Shown here piece by piece: positions 1 through 9,100 of a stretch of 64,000 nt of DNA. Both the position numbers and the translations under genes were made by a program. Positions within the stretch are counted from its first letter, which is position 1; each line of letters opens with the position of its first letter. The notes beneath the pieces were generated by a model. It did not search any database and had not been told where the DNA came from. It saw only the letters and a program-made list of their open reading frames with translations. Origin of the DNA: Rhodococcus sp. OK302 (lineage in GTDB: Bacteria; Actinomycetota; Actinomycetes; Mycobacteriales; Mycobacteriaceae); assembly GCF_002245895.1 (NCBI RefSeq), contig NZ_NPJZ01000001.1:1958501-2022500 (forward strand), read 5' to 3'.

Positions 1-461
1 GTGGTTCGGATGGCGGCAAGGTCGGATCCGGCGTCAGGCTCGGAGAACAGCTGGCACGACAGTTGTCGGCCGGACAGGAGTGGCAGGAGGTACCGCTCGC
101 GCTGCTCGGAGGTTCCCCACTGGGCAAGGGTCGGCACGACCATTCCCATCGTGACCGACTGAGCATCGAGTGGTAGCCGGTATCGGCCCTCTTCCTCGGT
201 GAACAAGAGCTTTTGGGGGATGCTACCGCCTGCGCCGCCGTACTCCTTCGCGACGCCGATGCCCGCCCAGCCTTCTGTGTGCTTGTGGGCCTGCCAGGCA
301 AGTGACTGTTCCACGTGAGAAACGGATTCCGTGCTCGAGCGAAACCCGAACACGCTCAATCTTCCCGTTTCCGGCTCTTCGAAGGCAGGTGCATTGGCAG
401 CAAGCCACGCCGCGGCCCGTTCCCGGTAGGCGATGTCATCCGGCGAATCAGAGAAATCCAT
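1..461 (-). CDS. acyl-CoA dehydrogenase, N-terminal part (runs off window)
   Basis: This is the first ~153 residues of a flavin acyl-CoA dehydrogenase, which introduces the alpha,beta double bond into an acyl-CoA. The ATG is at 461, and the frame stays open to the left edge. The alpha-helical N-terminal domain is followed by a YGGAGGS loop near residue 75 and the family motif SEPDAGSDL near residues 140-148, the flavin/substrate-binding segment. It lies 8 bases downstream of another acyl-CoA dehydrogenase gene (470-1579), so the two are probably co-translated. Adjacent unlike subunits of this family can form alpha2beta2 enzymes in actinobacterial steroid side-chain breakdown. Its catalytic base cannot be seen because the C-terminal half is outside the window. 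Confidence 0.9.
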   Translation of the reverse strand, partial: MDFSDSPDDIAYRERAAAWLAANAPAFEEPETGRLSVFGFRSSTESVSHVEQSLAWQAHKHTEGWAGIGVAKEYGGAGGSIPQKLLFTEEEGRYRLPLDAQSVTMGMVVPTLAQWGTSEQRERYLLPLLSGRQLSCQLFSEPDAGSDLAAIRT

Positions 462-469
462 GGGTGCTC

Positions 470-1579
470 CTAGCGGGTCTCAGCGAGCAGAAGTCGAGCG
501 GCAACCGCATCGCGGTGATCGTCGGAGCTTCCGAGTGTCAGTGCGCGGCTACGGGATCTACGGAAATGCAGGTGTGCATCGTGTTCCCACGTGAACCCGA
601 TACCGCCGTGGGTCAGGAGATTCGCCTCGGCGGCTAGCACGTAGGTATCCGAACACCACGCCTTCGTCATCGCCGCCACCAGAATAAGTTCTTCGGTCGC
701 GCCTTGATCAGCCAACCAGGCAGCGTGGTACAGCAGGGAGCGTGCTCCCTCGACCTTGACGAGAACGTCGGCGCAGCGGTGCTTGATAGCCTGGAACGAT
801 CCGATTGGACGTCCGAATTGTGTTCTGGTCTTGGCGTATTCGACGCAGTCGTCGAGGCACGCCTGAGCGCCGCCTACCTGCTCGGCTGCCAATGCGATGA
901 TCGCAAGTGCGAACGCACGCTCGACCTTGTCGGGGTCCGGAGCGCCGAGTCGTACGGCGGGGGTGTCGTCGAATCGGATTCGGCTCGATCGGGTAACCAG
1001 GTCGTAGGCCGGAGCGGCAGCGTCGGCCTGGATATCCAGGTCGGCGCGCTGAACAGCGAATAGGTCGGTGCCGTACGACGTTTGCGCCGGCACGATGAGC
1101 AGATCTGCAGACTCGGCGTCGATGACTGCTTCGGCGACACCGGTCAGGCGTCCGTCATCACTGGCGTCGACCGGAAGGTGTGCCATCGAATGGACGCCGA
1201 CGGGGAGTGCGAAAGTGGCGATCAGCTCGCCGCTGGCGATGCGGGGAAGGTACTCAGCGCAGGCTGTGCTGTCGCCGCTCGCGAGCAGCGCTGTCGAGGC
1301 AAGGCCGACAGTGGCGAGGAATGGGGACCTCGTGAGACGTTGCCCGAACTCTTCCAAAATGATTGCGAGTTCAACCATTCCTCCACCGGCACCGTCGAAT
1401 TCGGCAGGAATCGGTACGGACATCAAGCCGAGTTCGTCAGCTGCACGGCGCCACATTGCAGTGTCGTAGGGGAGGTCGGAGTCGACCAGCTGGCGATTCT
1501 GCTGCCGATCGGAGGTGTCGAGGAAGCGGCGTACGCCGTCGCGGAGGGCGGCTTGTTCTGGGGTGAAACCGAATTGCAC
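470..1579 (-). CDS. acyl-CoA dehydrogenase
   Basis: A 369-residue acyl-CoA dehydrogenase. The start is GTG at 1579, with an ideal AGGAGG six bases upstream that overlaps the stop of the preceding LLM gene. The N-terminal helical domain (FTPEQAALRDGVRRFL) is followed by a beta domain, and the C-terminal domain carries RTQFGRPIGSFQAIKH near residue 255 and HGGIGFTWEHD near residue 325. The usual C-terminal [YEGT]-type catalytic glutamate segment is absent; the tail reads RALTLGSSDDH. The protein may therefore be the non-catalytic or alternative-base partner of the dehydrogenase that follows at 461. It is the second gene of a minus-strand operon (LLM, this gene, second dehydrogenase). The substrate is unknown. 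Confidence 0.9.
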   Translation of the reverse strand: MQFGFTPEQAALRDGVRRFLDTSDRQQNRQLVDSDLPYDTAMWRRAADELGLMSVPIPAEFDGAGGGMVELAIILEEFGQRLTRSPFLATVGLASTALLASGDSTACAEYLPRIASGELIATFALPVGVHSMAHLPVDASDDGRLTGVAEAVIDAESADLLIVPAQTSYGTDLFAVQRADLDIQADAAAPAYDLVTRSSRIRFDDTPAVRLGAPDPDKVERAFALAIIALAAEQVGGAQACLDDCVEYAKTRTQFGRPIGSFQAIKHRCADVLVKVEGARSLLYHAAWLADQGATEELILVAAMTKAWCSDTYVLAAEANLLTHGGIGFTWEHDAHLHFRRSRSRALTLGSSDDHRDAVAARLLLAETR

Positions 1580-1589
1580 GATTATCCTC

Positions 1590-2594
1590 CTAAGTGAGAA
1601 GGTCGGCCATGAGGCGAACGGCCTCGGGCTGTCGGGTCATGAGGGACATGGACGTGATCGGTGCGGACGTCCACGGCTCAATCAATTCCTTGATGCGTTC
1701 CGGCGGTCCGCACAGCGCGATTTCGTCGACGAGATCGTCCGGTACCGCGGCAATCGCTTCTTCCTTGCGTCCGGCCAGATACAGGTCTTGAATCTTCTCT
1801 GCTGCGTCCGCGTAGCCGTATCGGCACGCCACGTCGTTGTAAAAATTCTTTCCGCGAGCGCCCATTCCGCCGACGTAGAGCGCAATGCTCGGCTTGACCT
1901 GGGCGCGGCACTCGGCGGCGTTGTCTCCCACCACAACATCGAGGATCGGGCACAGGTCGAAGTCGGGTCGAGGAGTGAACCCGGCAGGAAGGATGGCGTC
2001 GTACCGGCGCGGCGAGAAGAACACGGGGAACCATCCATCGGCAATGTCGCAGGCCAGTTCGATGTTGCGTGGCCCGATCGCCGCGAGATAGATCGGGAGG
2101 TTCTCGCGGTAGGGATGCAGGATCATCTTCAGCGGCTTGCCCAGGCCGGTGCCGTCGCTGCCCGTGTAGGGGACGTCGTAGTACGTGCCGTGATGCTCGA
2201 GGGGTGCCTCTCGGCGAAGCGCCTGGCGGACTACGTCGACGTACTCGCGGGTTCGCTTCAGGGGCTTGCCGTAGGGGATGCCGTGCCAGCCTTCGACGAC
2301 CTGCGGTCCGGACATACCGAGACCGAGTCGGAATCGGCCGTTGGAGAGATGGTCCATGGTGGCGGCGGTCTGCGCGGTGAGTGCGGGGGAGCGGCCGGCA
2401 ATTCCGAGAACTGCTGTGCCGAGCCCGATTCGGGACGTTTGGCCCGCCAGCCAGGCGAGGGGAGTGACACCGTCGGACCCGTAGGCCTCGCCGGACCACA
2501 CGCAATCGAACCCCACGTCCTCTGCGAGTTTTACGAGATCAAGGCAGTCATCTCTTCCGGAGCCCCAGTATCCGAGGTTCAGGCCCAGTTTCAT
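1590..2594 (-). CDS. LLM-class (luciferase-like, probably F420-dependent) oxidoreductase
   Basis: A 334-residue TIM-barrel luciferase-like protein. The start is the ATG at 2594 (MKLGLNLGYWGSG), because GGAGG sits six bases upstream; a longer reading to 2657 lacks such a site. Typical family segments are LAEDVGFDCVWSGEAYGSDG near residue 25, IGLGTAVLGIAGRSP, the LSNGRFRLGLGMSGPQVVEGWHG block, and LPIYLAAIGPRN. Actinobacterial members usually use F420 or FMN in redox steps on lipids, steroids or xenobiotics. It is first in the minus-strand operon with two acyl-CoA dehydrogenases and is divergent from the crotonase at 2928. The cofactor choice is inferred from the family, not from a decisive residue. 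Confidence 0.85.
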   Translation of the reverse strand: MKLGLNLGYWGSGRDDCLDLVKLAEDVGFDCVWSGEAYGSDGVTPLAWLAGQTSRIGLGTAVLGIAGRSPALTAQTAATMDHLSNGRFRLGLGMSGPQVVEGWHGIPYGKPLKRTREYVDVVRQALRREAPLEHHGTYYDVPYTGSDGTGLGKPLKMILHPYRENLPIYLAAIGPRNIELACDIADGWFPVFFSPRRYDAILPAGFTPRPDFDLCPILDVVVGDNAAECRAQVKPSIALYVGGMGARGKNFYNDVACRYGYADAAEKIQDLYLAGRKEEAIAAVPDDLVDEIALCGPPERIKELIEPWTSAPITSMSLMTRQPEAVRLMADLLT

Positions 2595-2927
2595 GACGTC
2601 CTCCAAAAACGGATGTGGGCAGGGATGATGTGCCGCCGACAGATGCGGGCACATCACAGTTGCCCCACTGATGTGTGGTGTATCACGAACCGTAGCAGAT
2701 TCTGGTGTGCAGATTGAATTTCTGCAATCACTTGTGTCGTGTCCGATCTCGTGCGATGCTCAGACCGCGCCGATCGCACCATGTGGTGTTCTGATCGCGC
2801 CGATTGCTTTGTGTGACAACCGGTACCGGTTAACCGGGCGATCGCCATCCCAATTTCCCCCTAGGCAACGAGCCGCGCCGAACAACGGTTTCGAGGGCTC
2901 GTTAGCCGTCTGATTGGAGTCCTTATC
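2595..2927. other. divergent intergenic region with imperfect repeats
   Basis: No gene is seen in these 333 bases between the LLM operon (minus) and the crotonase operon (plus). The region holds an imperfect direct repeat of a GATCGCGCCGAT-like unit around 2764-2805, a perfect 14-bp palindrome (2818-2831), and a TCTGGTGTGCAGA dyad at 2701-2713 that weakly resembles the TTCT..AGAA sites found later in the window. It must carry the promoters of both operons. Confidence 0.5.
2818..2831. promoter_or_regulatory. 14-bp palindrome, candidate operator
   Basis: AACCGGTACCGGTT is perfectly self-complementary and lies in the divergent promoter region about 100 bases before the crotonase start. Position and symmetry fit a dimeric repressor site. 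No copy was noticed elsewhere in the window, so the cognate regulator is unknown. Confidence 0.45.
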
Positions 2928-3743
2928 ATGGCCGCTGATAGCCCAATTATCGTTTCCAGGCCTGCTCCGGGAGTTCAGCAGATTACGTTCAATCGTCCCA
3001 GTCGACTGAACGCTCTCAACCCCGACCTGATCATCGAACTCACCAAGGAGCTCGATGCATTGGTGCGCGCCGACGACGTCAAGGTTGTTGTGCTCACCGG
3101 CTCGGGCCGTGGATTCTGTTCGGGTGCAGACTTGTCGGGCGAGGTTTTCCCGACGGGTGTCGAGGGTGACCCGAATCGGCACTGGACGGCCGTTCAGTCG
3201 TGGTACTCCGGCGTCATCGCCAAGTTGCGCCGCATCCCCCAGCCGGTGATCGCGGCCGTCAACGGGCCGGCTGTCGGTGGCGGCTTCTCGATCGCGATGG
3301 CAAGTGACATCAGGTTGGCAGCTCCGGAGGCGTATTTCTCTGCGGCACAGATCAATATCGGCCAGTCCGTCTCGGAGATGGGTGCCAGCTATTTTCTCCC
3401 GCGGATCATCGGTGGCCGGGCAACGGAGATCTTGATGACCGGTCGCCGCGTGCAGGCCGACGAGGCTGAACGTATCGGTTTCGTCAGCCGAGTGTGTGCC
3501 GGCAACGTCGTAGACGAGGCCGTGGAATTGGCTGAGATCCTCGCCGCCAAGGCGCCTTTGGCGCTGCGGATGTCGAAGGAAGCACTCAATGCTTCTCAGG
3601 AGATCGGTAGCCTCGAGGCCGCATTGGCAATGGAGGACCGCACCCAGGTCGTGTGCGTTCTGAGCAAGGATCTGGCCGAGGGCGAGCTTGCCTTCCGTCA
3701 GAAGCGCAAGGCCGTATTCTCCGACACCGCCGCTGTGGTCTAG
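2928..3743 (+). CDS. enoyl-CoA hydratase/isomerase (crotonase) family protein
   Basis: A 271-residue crotonase-fold enzyme. The oxyanion-hole segment GFCSGADLSG is near residue 64 and the second one, AVNGPAVGGGFSIAMASD, near residue 110. The position that often supplies the catalytic glutamate in hydratases is in the INIGQSVSEMGASYFLPR block, where the usual PGGGGT pattern is changed. The exact reaction (hydratase, isomerase or C-C cleavage) therefore cannot be read. It is first of a plus-strand operon that continues with SMP-30, acyl-CoA synthetase, VOC and hydrolase genes with short gaps. It likely acts on a CoA ester made by the ligase at 5392. Confidence 0.88.
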   Translation: MAADSPIIVSRPAPGVQQITFNRPSRLNALNPDLIIELTKELDALVRADDVKVVVLTGSGRGFCSGADLSGEVFPTGVEGDPNRHWTAVQSWYSGVIAKLRRIPQPVIAAVNGPAVGGGFSIAMASDIRLAAPEAYFSAAQINIGQSVSEMGASYFLPRIIGGRATEILMTGRRVQADEAERIGFVSRVCAGNVVDEAVELAEILAAKAPLALRMSKEALNASQEIGSLEAALAMEDRTQVVCVLSKDLAEGELAFRQKRKAVFSDTAAVV

Positions 3744-3753
3744 GGGATGTCGG

Positions 3754-5373
3754 ATGAGTGAATCTTCGAGTAACGCCAAGGTCTCTCGATTCGACATCTA
3801 CCTGGACACTTCGCCGAGCGCGGCAACCGGTTGGTCGATCGAGACTGTCCGGGAGCCTTCCCGGTTGTTCGGCGCGAACGGCGTGCGACTTCATGCGGAC
3901 GGCAGGCTGTGGATCTCGGAGCTTGTCGGAGAACATCTTTCAGCATGGGATGCGGACAATGACGTCCTGTCGAATGCTTCGCCGATGGGCTCTGAGCTCC
4001 GAGGCCCGGACGACATCGCCTTCGATTCCGAAGGGACCGTGTACGCCGCTGAAACGATGAACGGGCGAATCACCGGTCTGCGCGCCGACGGTACGTACTT
4101 CGTGCTGGTCGACGAATGCCCAGCCGTGAACGGCATCACCGTCGATCCTGTGACCGACAAGCTGTATGTCGACGAGATGCGCGAGGGCGGCCGGGTCCTG
4201 GAGATCGACAAGTTCGAGCGCAACAAGGTTCGCGTGATTGCCGAGAACCTGGATTGGCTCAATGCCCTGGAAATGGGTCCGGACCGGAGACTGTATATGC
4301 CGCAGGTGTTTGCGGGAACAGTGCTGGCGGTGGATCCTGAATCCGGCGCGATCGAGACTGTGGTCGAAGGCCTCGCTCATCCGACAGCGGTCAAGTTTGC
4401 ACCTGACGGGCGGCTGGTTGTCACCCAGGCAAGTATCGGTGAGGTGACAGCCGTGGATCTGAACACCGGAGATTGGACGAGGTTGGTCAGCCTCGCTCCG
4501 GGCGTCGACAACTTCGACATCGATACACGCGGCTACATCTACGTCTCCAATTTTGTGGAGGCCAGTGTGGCGCGGTATTCGATGGAGACCGGCGAGCTCG
4601 ACAAAGTTCTTTCGGCAGGTTCATTCCTGGGTCCTTACCAGATTGCCACTGCCACTGAAGGCTTTGTTGTTGCCGACCATGGAAGTGTGTGCCGTGTCGA
4701 TAGCGAGGGCGACCTCGTGCGGATCAGTCGACTGCTACTCGACCAGCCGTTTGTTGCCGTCGGTATCGCCGAGGTCGGGGGCACCCTGGTGGCGCTGACC
4801 CAGGCCGGCGAAGTGTTCCGCCGGGACGATTCGGGGGAGTGGGTCAAGATCTACGGTTCGCTCGATGGAGCGAACTCCGAGTACTTCGGCCAGGATTCCG
4901 ACGGAGTCAATGCTGTTGGTGTCGGTGACGGTCAGTTGTTGGTCGGTATGCGACACGGCGATGTCGTGGTTCTGGAACTGGACGGCACCGTCGTATCTCG
5001 AATGTCGTCGGGGCTCGCGACGATCACCGCGATTTCCGGACTCAGCGGCGCAATCGTCGTCAGTGACGAGACTGCAGGATCGGTGCTCGTTCTCGGTGAC
5101 GGAGAACCGCTGGCGCTGAATGGATTCAAACGACCGCAAGGCGTGGCGCTCACCGAAGACTATGTGGTGGTCGCAGATCCGGGTGAGCGCCAGATCGTCT
5201 GTGTGAGCCGCAACGGTGAGCGACGCGAGGCGGTTGCAGTGGATCTTCCACTCGGACTGCCGCGCCTGCAGGCCGATGACGGTCGCCGGTCGTCGGTGAC
5301 CATCGACAAGGACGGGTCGATCATCATCGGATGCGACGGTGACGGGAGCATCCGCCGCCTCGTCCGTCACTGA
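3754..5373 (+). CDS. SMP-30/gluconolactonase-like beta-propeller protein, double length
   Basis: A 539-residue protein made of repeated propeller blades: GANGVRLHADGRLWISEL near residue 30, RGPDDIAFDSEGTVYAAE, PAVNGITVDPVTDKLYV, AHPTAVKFAPDGRLVVTQ and later blades such as PQGVALTEDYVVVAD. SMP-30/gluconolactonase proteins are normally about 300 residues. This one is nearly twice that, so it carries a second propeller or a long extension. The start is ATG at 3754 (MSESSSNAK), just after the stop of the crotonase; the upstream in-frame extension overlaps that gene. Family members are metal-dependent lactonases. Lactone hydrolysis is a guess supported by the second SMP-30 gene (38874) also lying beside a ligase. 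Confidence 0.75.
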   Translation: MSESSSNAKVSRFDIYLDTSPSAATGWSIETVREPSRLFGANGVRLHADGRLWISELVGEHLSAWDADNDVLSNASPMGSELRGPDDIAFDSEGTVYAAETMNGRITGLRADGTYFVLVDECPAVNGITVDPVTDKLYVDEMREGGRVLEIDKFERNKVRVIAENLDWLNALEMGPDRRLYMPQVFAGTVLAVDPESGAIETVVEGLAHPTAVKFAPDGRLVVTQASIGEVTAVDLNTGDWTRLVSLAPGVDNFDIDTRGYIYVSNFVEASVARYSMETGELDKVLSAGSFLGPYQIATATEGFVVADHGSVCRVDSEGDLVRISRLLLDQPFVAVGIAEVGGTLVALTQAGEVFRRDDSGEWVKIYGSLDGANSEYFGQDSDGVNAVGVGDGQLLVGMRHGDVVVLELDGTVVSRMSSGLATITAISGLSGAIVVSDETAGSVLVLGDGEPLALNGFKRPQGVALTEDYVVVADPGERQIVCVSRNGERREAVAVDLPLGLPRLQADDGRRSSVTIDKDGSIIIGCDGDGSIRRLVRH

Positions 5374-5391
5374 ATTTCTTCAGGAGAACAC

Positions 5392-6942
5392 ATGAATCTG
5401 GCTGGACCACTGCGATACTGGGCGCAACGAGACCCGGATCGGATGGCGATTGCATTGGGCGATCGCGAACTCACGTGGGCAGAACTGGACGATCGCACCT
5501 CGAGGCTCGCGCAAGGACTGCGCGGCCTCGGGGTGGGGCTCGGCGATCGAGTGGCGACGCTGGTACCCAACTGCATCGAGTTCTGCGAAACGGTATTGGC
5601 CTGCTTCAAGATTGGCGCGACGTTTGTGCCACTGAACTACCGACTGGCTCCCGCGGAGCTGGCCGAAATCATCGAACGTAGCGGTACGACGGTGATCGTT
5701 GCAGACCGCGCGATGCTCGACGCACTCCTCGGGTGCGACGAAGAATCCGTCGATCGGCTTCGACGGGTCGTGACAACGTCGGCGCGAGCCGACGAAATCT
5801 TGTTCGAGGAACTTGTCACGGAATCGGTGCCGGAGGATCCACAGGCGCACTTTGCGGGCGAGCACCCCGCATTCATCTGCTACACGTCGGGAACGACCGG
5901 AGCACCTAAGGGCGCGGTGCTCAGCCACCGTAATGTTCTCGCGGCGTGCTCCGAGAGGATCGCGATCGATGCCTGGAATTGGACGGACAGCACGTACTTC
6001 CCCTACGCGCTCGCGTTCACCGGTGGATTGATCGGGATGTGGATGCCTCTGTACTCGGTGGGCGGCCAGACGGTGCTCGACGCCGAGTTCGATCCGGCCC
6101 GGACACTCGAGGTCTTCGCGGAGCGGAGTATCACCACGTTCATTGCAGTCGGATCGATACTGGAATCAATCACGCAGTCAACAACTTTCGAGACGGCTGA
6201 TTTGTCGAGCCTGCGAACCCTCGGTACCGGTGGCCAGGCAATCTCGGTTGCGATGCTGCAGGCATTCGGGCGTCGAGGTCTCCACGTGTGCCAGGGCTAC
6301 GGTCTGACCGAATGCGGAGGATTGAGTCTGGCTCTGCCTGGTGCGATGGCGGAAGCGAAGTTGGGTTCCACCGGTATCCCGACGCCGCAGACGACAACGA
6401 GGGTGGTGGACGGTTTCGGTGAGGACGTGGCCGTCGGTGAGGTCGGCGAGCTGCTGCTGCGCGGGCCTCAGGTCATGGAGCGGTACTGGGACGATCCCGC
6501 GGCCACGAAAGATGCGTTTGTCGACGGTTGGCTGCGCACCGGCGACCTCGTGAGGCAGGACGAGGACGGGTACTACTACGTGGTCGACCGCGCCAAGGAC
6601 ATGCTGATCTCGGGTGGCGTCAACATCTACCCCGCCGAGATCGAACGCGTACTTGCCGGCTATCCCGGAATCCTCGAACTGGTGGTGATCGCGGCTCCCG
6701 ACGAGAAGTGGGGAGAGGTGCCGGCGTTGATCGCACGGCGCGCAGAAGGGGGCCCGACGGCCGACGAACTGATCGAGTACTGCCGTCAGCGATTAGCTCG
6801 ATACAAGGCGCCCAGATACGTTCTGTTCCAGGATGATCCGCTCCCTCGCGGAATGTCCAACAAAGTGCACAAGAACGAGGTTCGTCAGCGTGCGCTGCAG
6901 ATACTCGGCCTCACGGCAGACCAGCCACGGACCAGGGCATGA
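5392..6942 (+). CDS. AMP-forming acyl-CoA synthetase
   Basis: A 516-residue ANL-superfamily ligase that would activate a carboxylic acid to its CoA ester through an acyl-adenylate. Visible motifs are the P-loop YTSGTTGAPKG near residue 165, GYGLTECGG near 303, the hinge region GWLRTGDL followed by DRAKDMLISGGVNIYP near 400, and a C-terminal SNKVHKNEVR with the candidate catalytic lysine. A ribosome site (AGGAGAA) precedes the ATG. It overlaps the next gene by four bases (ATGA). It is one of four such ligases in the window. The acid is not identified. Confidence 0.92.
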   Translation: MNLAGPLRYWAQRDPDRMAIALGDRELTWAELDDRTSRLAQGLRGLGVGLGDRVATLVPNCIEFCETVLACFKIGATFVPLNYRLAPAELAEIIERSGTTVIVADRAMLDALLGCDEESVDRLRRVVTTSARADEILFEELVTESVPEDPQAHFAGEHPAFICYTSGTTGAPKGAVLSHRNVLAACSERIAIDAWNWTDSTYFPYALAFTGGLIGMWMPLYSVGGQTVLDAEFDPARTLEVFAERSITTFIAVGSILESITQSTTFETADLSSLRTLGTGGQAISVAMLQAFGRRGLHVCQGYGLTECGGLSLALPGAMAEAKLGSTGIPTPQTTTRVVDGFGEDVAVGEVGELLLRGPQVMERYWDDPAATKDAFVDGWLRTGDLVRQDEDGYYYVVDRAKDMLISGGVNIYPAEIERVLAGYPGILELVVIAAPDEKWGEVPALIARRAEGGPTADELIEYCRQRLARYKAPRYVLFQDDPLPRGMSNKVHKNEVRQRALQILGLTADQPRTRA

Positions 6943-7853
6943 CGCCCACCTCGATCATTGGTCGGTATGTCGGGCTGGCGATTGCCGTTCCCGACCTCAC
7001 CGCAGCGGTGAAGCAGTATTCGCGCCTGGGTTTTGTGCTCTCCGACCTCGCGTATCGCACCGAATGGGGTGCGAAGGTAGCAACATTCGGGTTTGACGAC
7101 GGGAGCTATCTCGAGCTGATCAGTGGCGTGGACACCACCAAGCGCAACGGTGCCGCGATTGCTGCATTCGTCGAGCGCTTCGGTGCGCGTACATATTTGT
7201 CGTGCTACGACGTGGCAGATATCGGAGCCGCTTACGATCGTGTCCGAGAAGCCAGGATCGATGTCCTGGGCCCGCCGCAGCTCGCCCCCGAATCGGTGGG
7301 CGAGCGCGCCGAAATGTTGTGGTTGAAACCGGCGGCGATGGGTGGTGCGTTCACTCAACTCCTCCAACTTCATGACGGACCAAGGAAATTCGAGAAGACG
7401 ACGCCCGGTACCAGACCGTTTACTCAGGTGTTGGTTGCTTCTGATGTCGACTCGGCGCTCGCGACGCTGACCGGGCTCGGTGCGATCGCGAATCCGTCGT
7501 ACGACGTTCCGGAATGGGGCCTTTCGGCGACGGTGTTCGAGCTGGCCGGTGACACCAACGTCGAGATCACCGTCCCGACCGATACAACGCAGCCTCAAGG
7601 GGCAGCGCTTCAACGTGCCCTCGATTCGGGTCGGGCCGGCCACTACATGACCACATTCGAGGTCGACGACGTCGATCTGCTGGCAGAGCGGTTCGCCACT
7701 GCCGGGGTTAAAACTCTTGGTCCGCCGACTGATTCACCGACGCAGTCTCCGTGGGGGCCATGCCGGCAACTCTGGGTGCACCCAGCCGAATCGCCAGGCA
7801 CTTTCGTTCAATTCCTGACCAGGCTCTCCAGTTCGGCAGAGCCGCATTCCTGA
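6939..7853 (+). CDS. two-domain VOC (glyoxalase/extradiol-fold) protein
   Basis: A 304-residue protein with two vicinal-oxygen-chelate modules. The first begins at GLAIAVPDLTAAVKQYSRLGF (about residues 8-28). The second half has FTQVLVASDVDSALATL and GHYMTTFEVDDVDLLAERF. The fold is used for metal-dependent dioxygenases, epimerases and lyases. The usual metal ligands (His, His, Glu) are not cleanly spaced here, so enzymatic class is open. It is translationally coupled to the upstream ligase by an ATGA overlap and followed 18 bases later by the hydrolase, which fits a C-C or lactone processing role. Confidence 0.8.
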   Translation: MTPTSIIGRYVGLAIAVPDLTAAVKQYSRLGFVLSDLAYRTEWGAKVATFGFDDGSYLELISGVDTTKRNGAAIAAFVERFGARTYLSCYDVADIGAAYDRVREARIDVLGPPQLAPESVGERAEMLWLKPAAMGGAFTQLLQLHDGPRKFEKTTPGTRPFTQVLVASDVDSALATLTGLGAIANPSYDVPEWGLSATVFELAGDTNVEITVPTDTTQPQGAALQRALDSGRAGHYMTTFEVDDVDLLAERFATAGVKTLGPPTDSPTQSPWGPCRQLWVHPAESPGTFVQFLTRLSSSAEPHS

Positions 7854-7871
7854 TGGAGGCATGAGAAACTC

Positions 7872-9002
7872 GTGACGCAGCTATCCGAGATCGAGACCAC
7901 GTTCGTCGGTCTGGCGGCGCCCGGGGCGTCCCGGGCCGGGGCAGGTGGATGGCCCTGCCAGGGCGTTTACCACCGGCCCCGGGGAACGCGGCCGAAGGTT
8001 GCCGTGATTGCAACCCACTACAACGTCGACTTCTCCCAGCACTACCTCGCTGAGCATCTGGCGGCACGTGGATTCGGATTCTTGGGTTGGAATACCCGAT
8101 TCCGCAACGATCCGCTGCACTTCCTTCTCGATCGGGCGCTCGTCGATATCGGAGTCGGAGTGCGTTGGCTCCGTGAGGAAATGGGCGTCGAGACGGTGAT
8201 CATCCTGGGAAACTCCGGGGGATGCTCACTGATGGCGGCATACCAGTCCCATGCAACTACACCGAATGTTGTTGCGCTGCCCGGGATGCGACCCGCACCG
8301 GGGCTCGACGAGCTCATTGCCGGCGACGCGTTCATCGCGCTGGCGGCGCACCAGGGTCGCCCCGACGTGTTGACCAGTCAGCTCGACCCTTCAGTTATCG
8401 ACGAGAACGACCCCACGCTCATCGATCCTGAACTGGACCTGTGGAATCCGGACTTGGAGCGACCCTTCACTGCCGAATTCCTCACCCGCTACCGGGCGGC
8501 ACAGCGCGACCGCAATGCGCGGATCACAGCGTGGGCCAAGGCAGAACTGCGACGCGTGGCGGAAGCCGGCCAACGTGATCGCGTTTTCACGGTTCCGAGG
8601 ACGTGGGCGGATCCACGGTTTGTCGATCCGACCATCGACGCCAATGATCGCAGGCCGGACTGGTGCTACCACGGTGAGCCCAAGCAGTCGAACGGATCGA
8701 CGTGGGGCTTGGTGACCTCGTGCACGCTGCGGACGTGGCTCTCGATGTGGAGTCAGGAAACCTCGCAGTGCAATGCCGGCCCGCACTTGGCGAACATCTC
8801 GGTGCCTAGCTTCGTCATCAACGGTGCAGCCGATACCGGTGTGTTCCCGAGTGATGCAGCGGCACTTTTCGAGGGCCTCGCGTCGATGGACAAGTCTGCC
8901 GTTGAGATGCCCGGTGATCACTATTTCGACAAGCCCACCGATACCCGCTCGGACGTCGCTGACGTGATTGCCGAATGGATCGAAAAGCGCTTCCAGCGCT
9001 AG
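7872..9002 (+). CDS. alpha/beta hydrolase
   Basis: A 376-residue alpha/beta-hydrolase fold protein. The start is GTG at 7872; the nearby ATG at 7861 is closed by a TGA. The nucleophile elbow GNSGG is near residue 117. The candidate acid lies in the FVINGAADTGVFPSDA block near 315, and the candidate histidine in GDHYFDKP near 348. A second, clearly homologous protein is encoded at 23024-24169 and shares RAGAGG(W/Y)PCQG, ATHY, GFLGWNTR, LVDIGVGVRWL and the same catalytic blocks. Both lie beside acyl-CoA synthetases. It could hydrolyse an ester, lactone, CoA thioester or ring-cleavage product; nothing here decides. Confidence 0.85.
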   Translation: MTQLSEIETTFVGLAAPGASRAGAGGWPCQGVYHRPRGTRPKVAVIATHYNVDFSQHYLAEHLAARGFGFLGWNTRFRNDPLHFLLDRALVDIGVGVRWLREEMGVETVIILGNSGGCSLMAAYQSHATTPNVVALPGMRPAPGLDELIAGDAFIALAAHQGRPDVLTSQLDPSVIDENDPTLIDPELDLWNPDLERPFTAEFLTRYRAAQRDRNARITAWAKAELRRVAEAGQRDRVFTVPRTWADPRFVDPTIDANDRRPDWCYHGEPKQSNGSTWGLVTSCTLRTWLSMWSQETSQCNAGPHLANISVPSFVINGAADTGVFPSDAAALFEGLASMDKSAVEMPGDHYFDKPTDTRSDVADVIAEWIEKRFQR

Positions 9003-9100
9003 CCCTGAGTGCTCGTAGGGCATCTGTAGAGCAATTCCCTACCGGTACCCGGTTCCCTGGGTGCCGGCGTCGACATCACTTCTGTGAGAGGAACCAATCT

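Noticed and set aside
2701..2731. TTCT..AGA dyads near 2.7 kb as members of the XRE-TetR regulon
   Set aside because: The match TCTGGTGTGCAGA is partial and the spacing differs from the 30315/32053 sites, so it is not counted as a regulon member.
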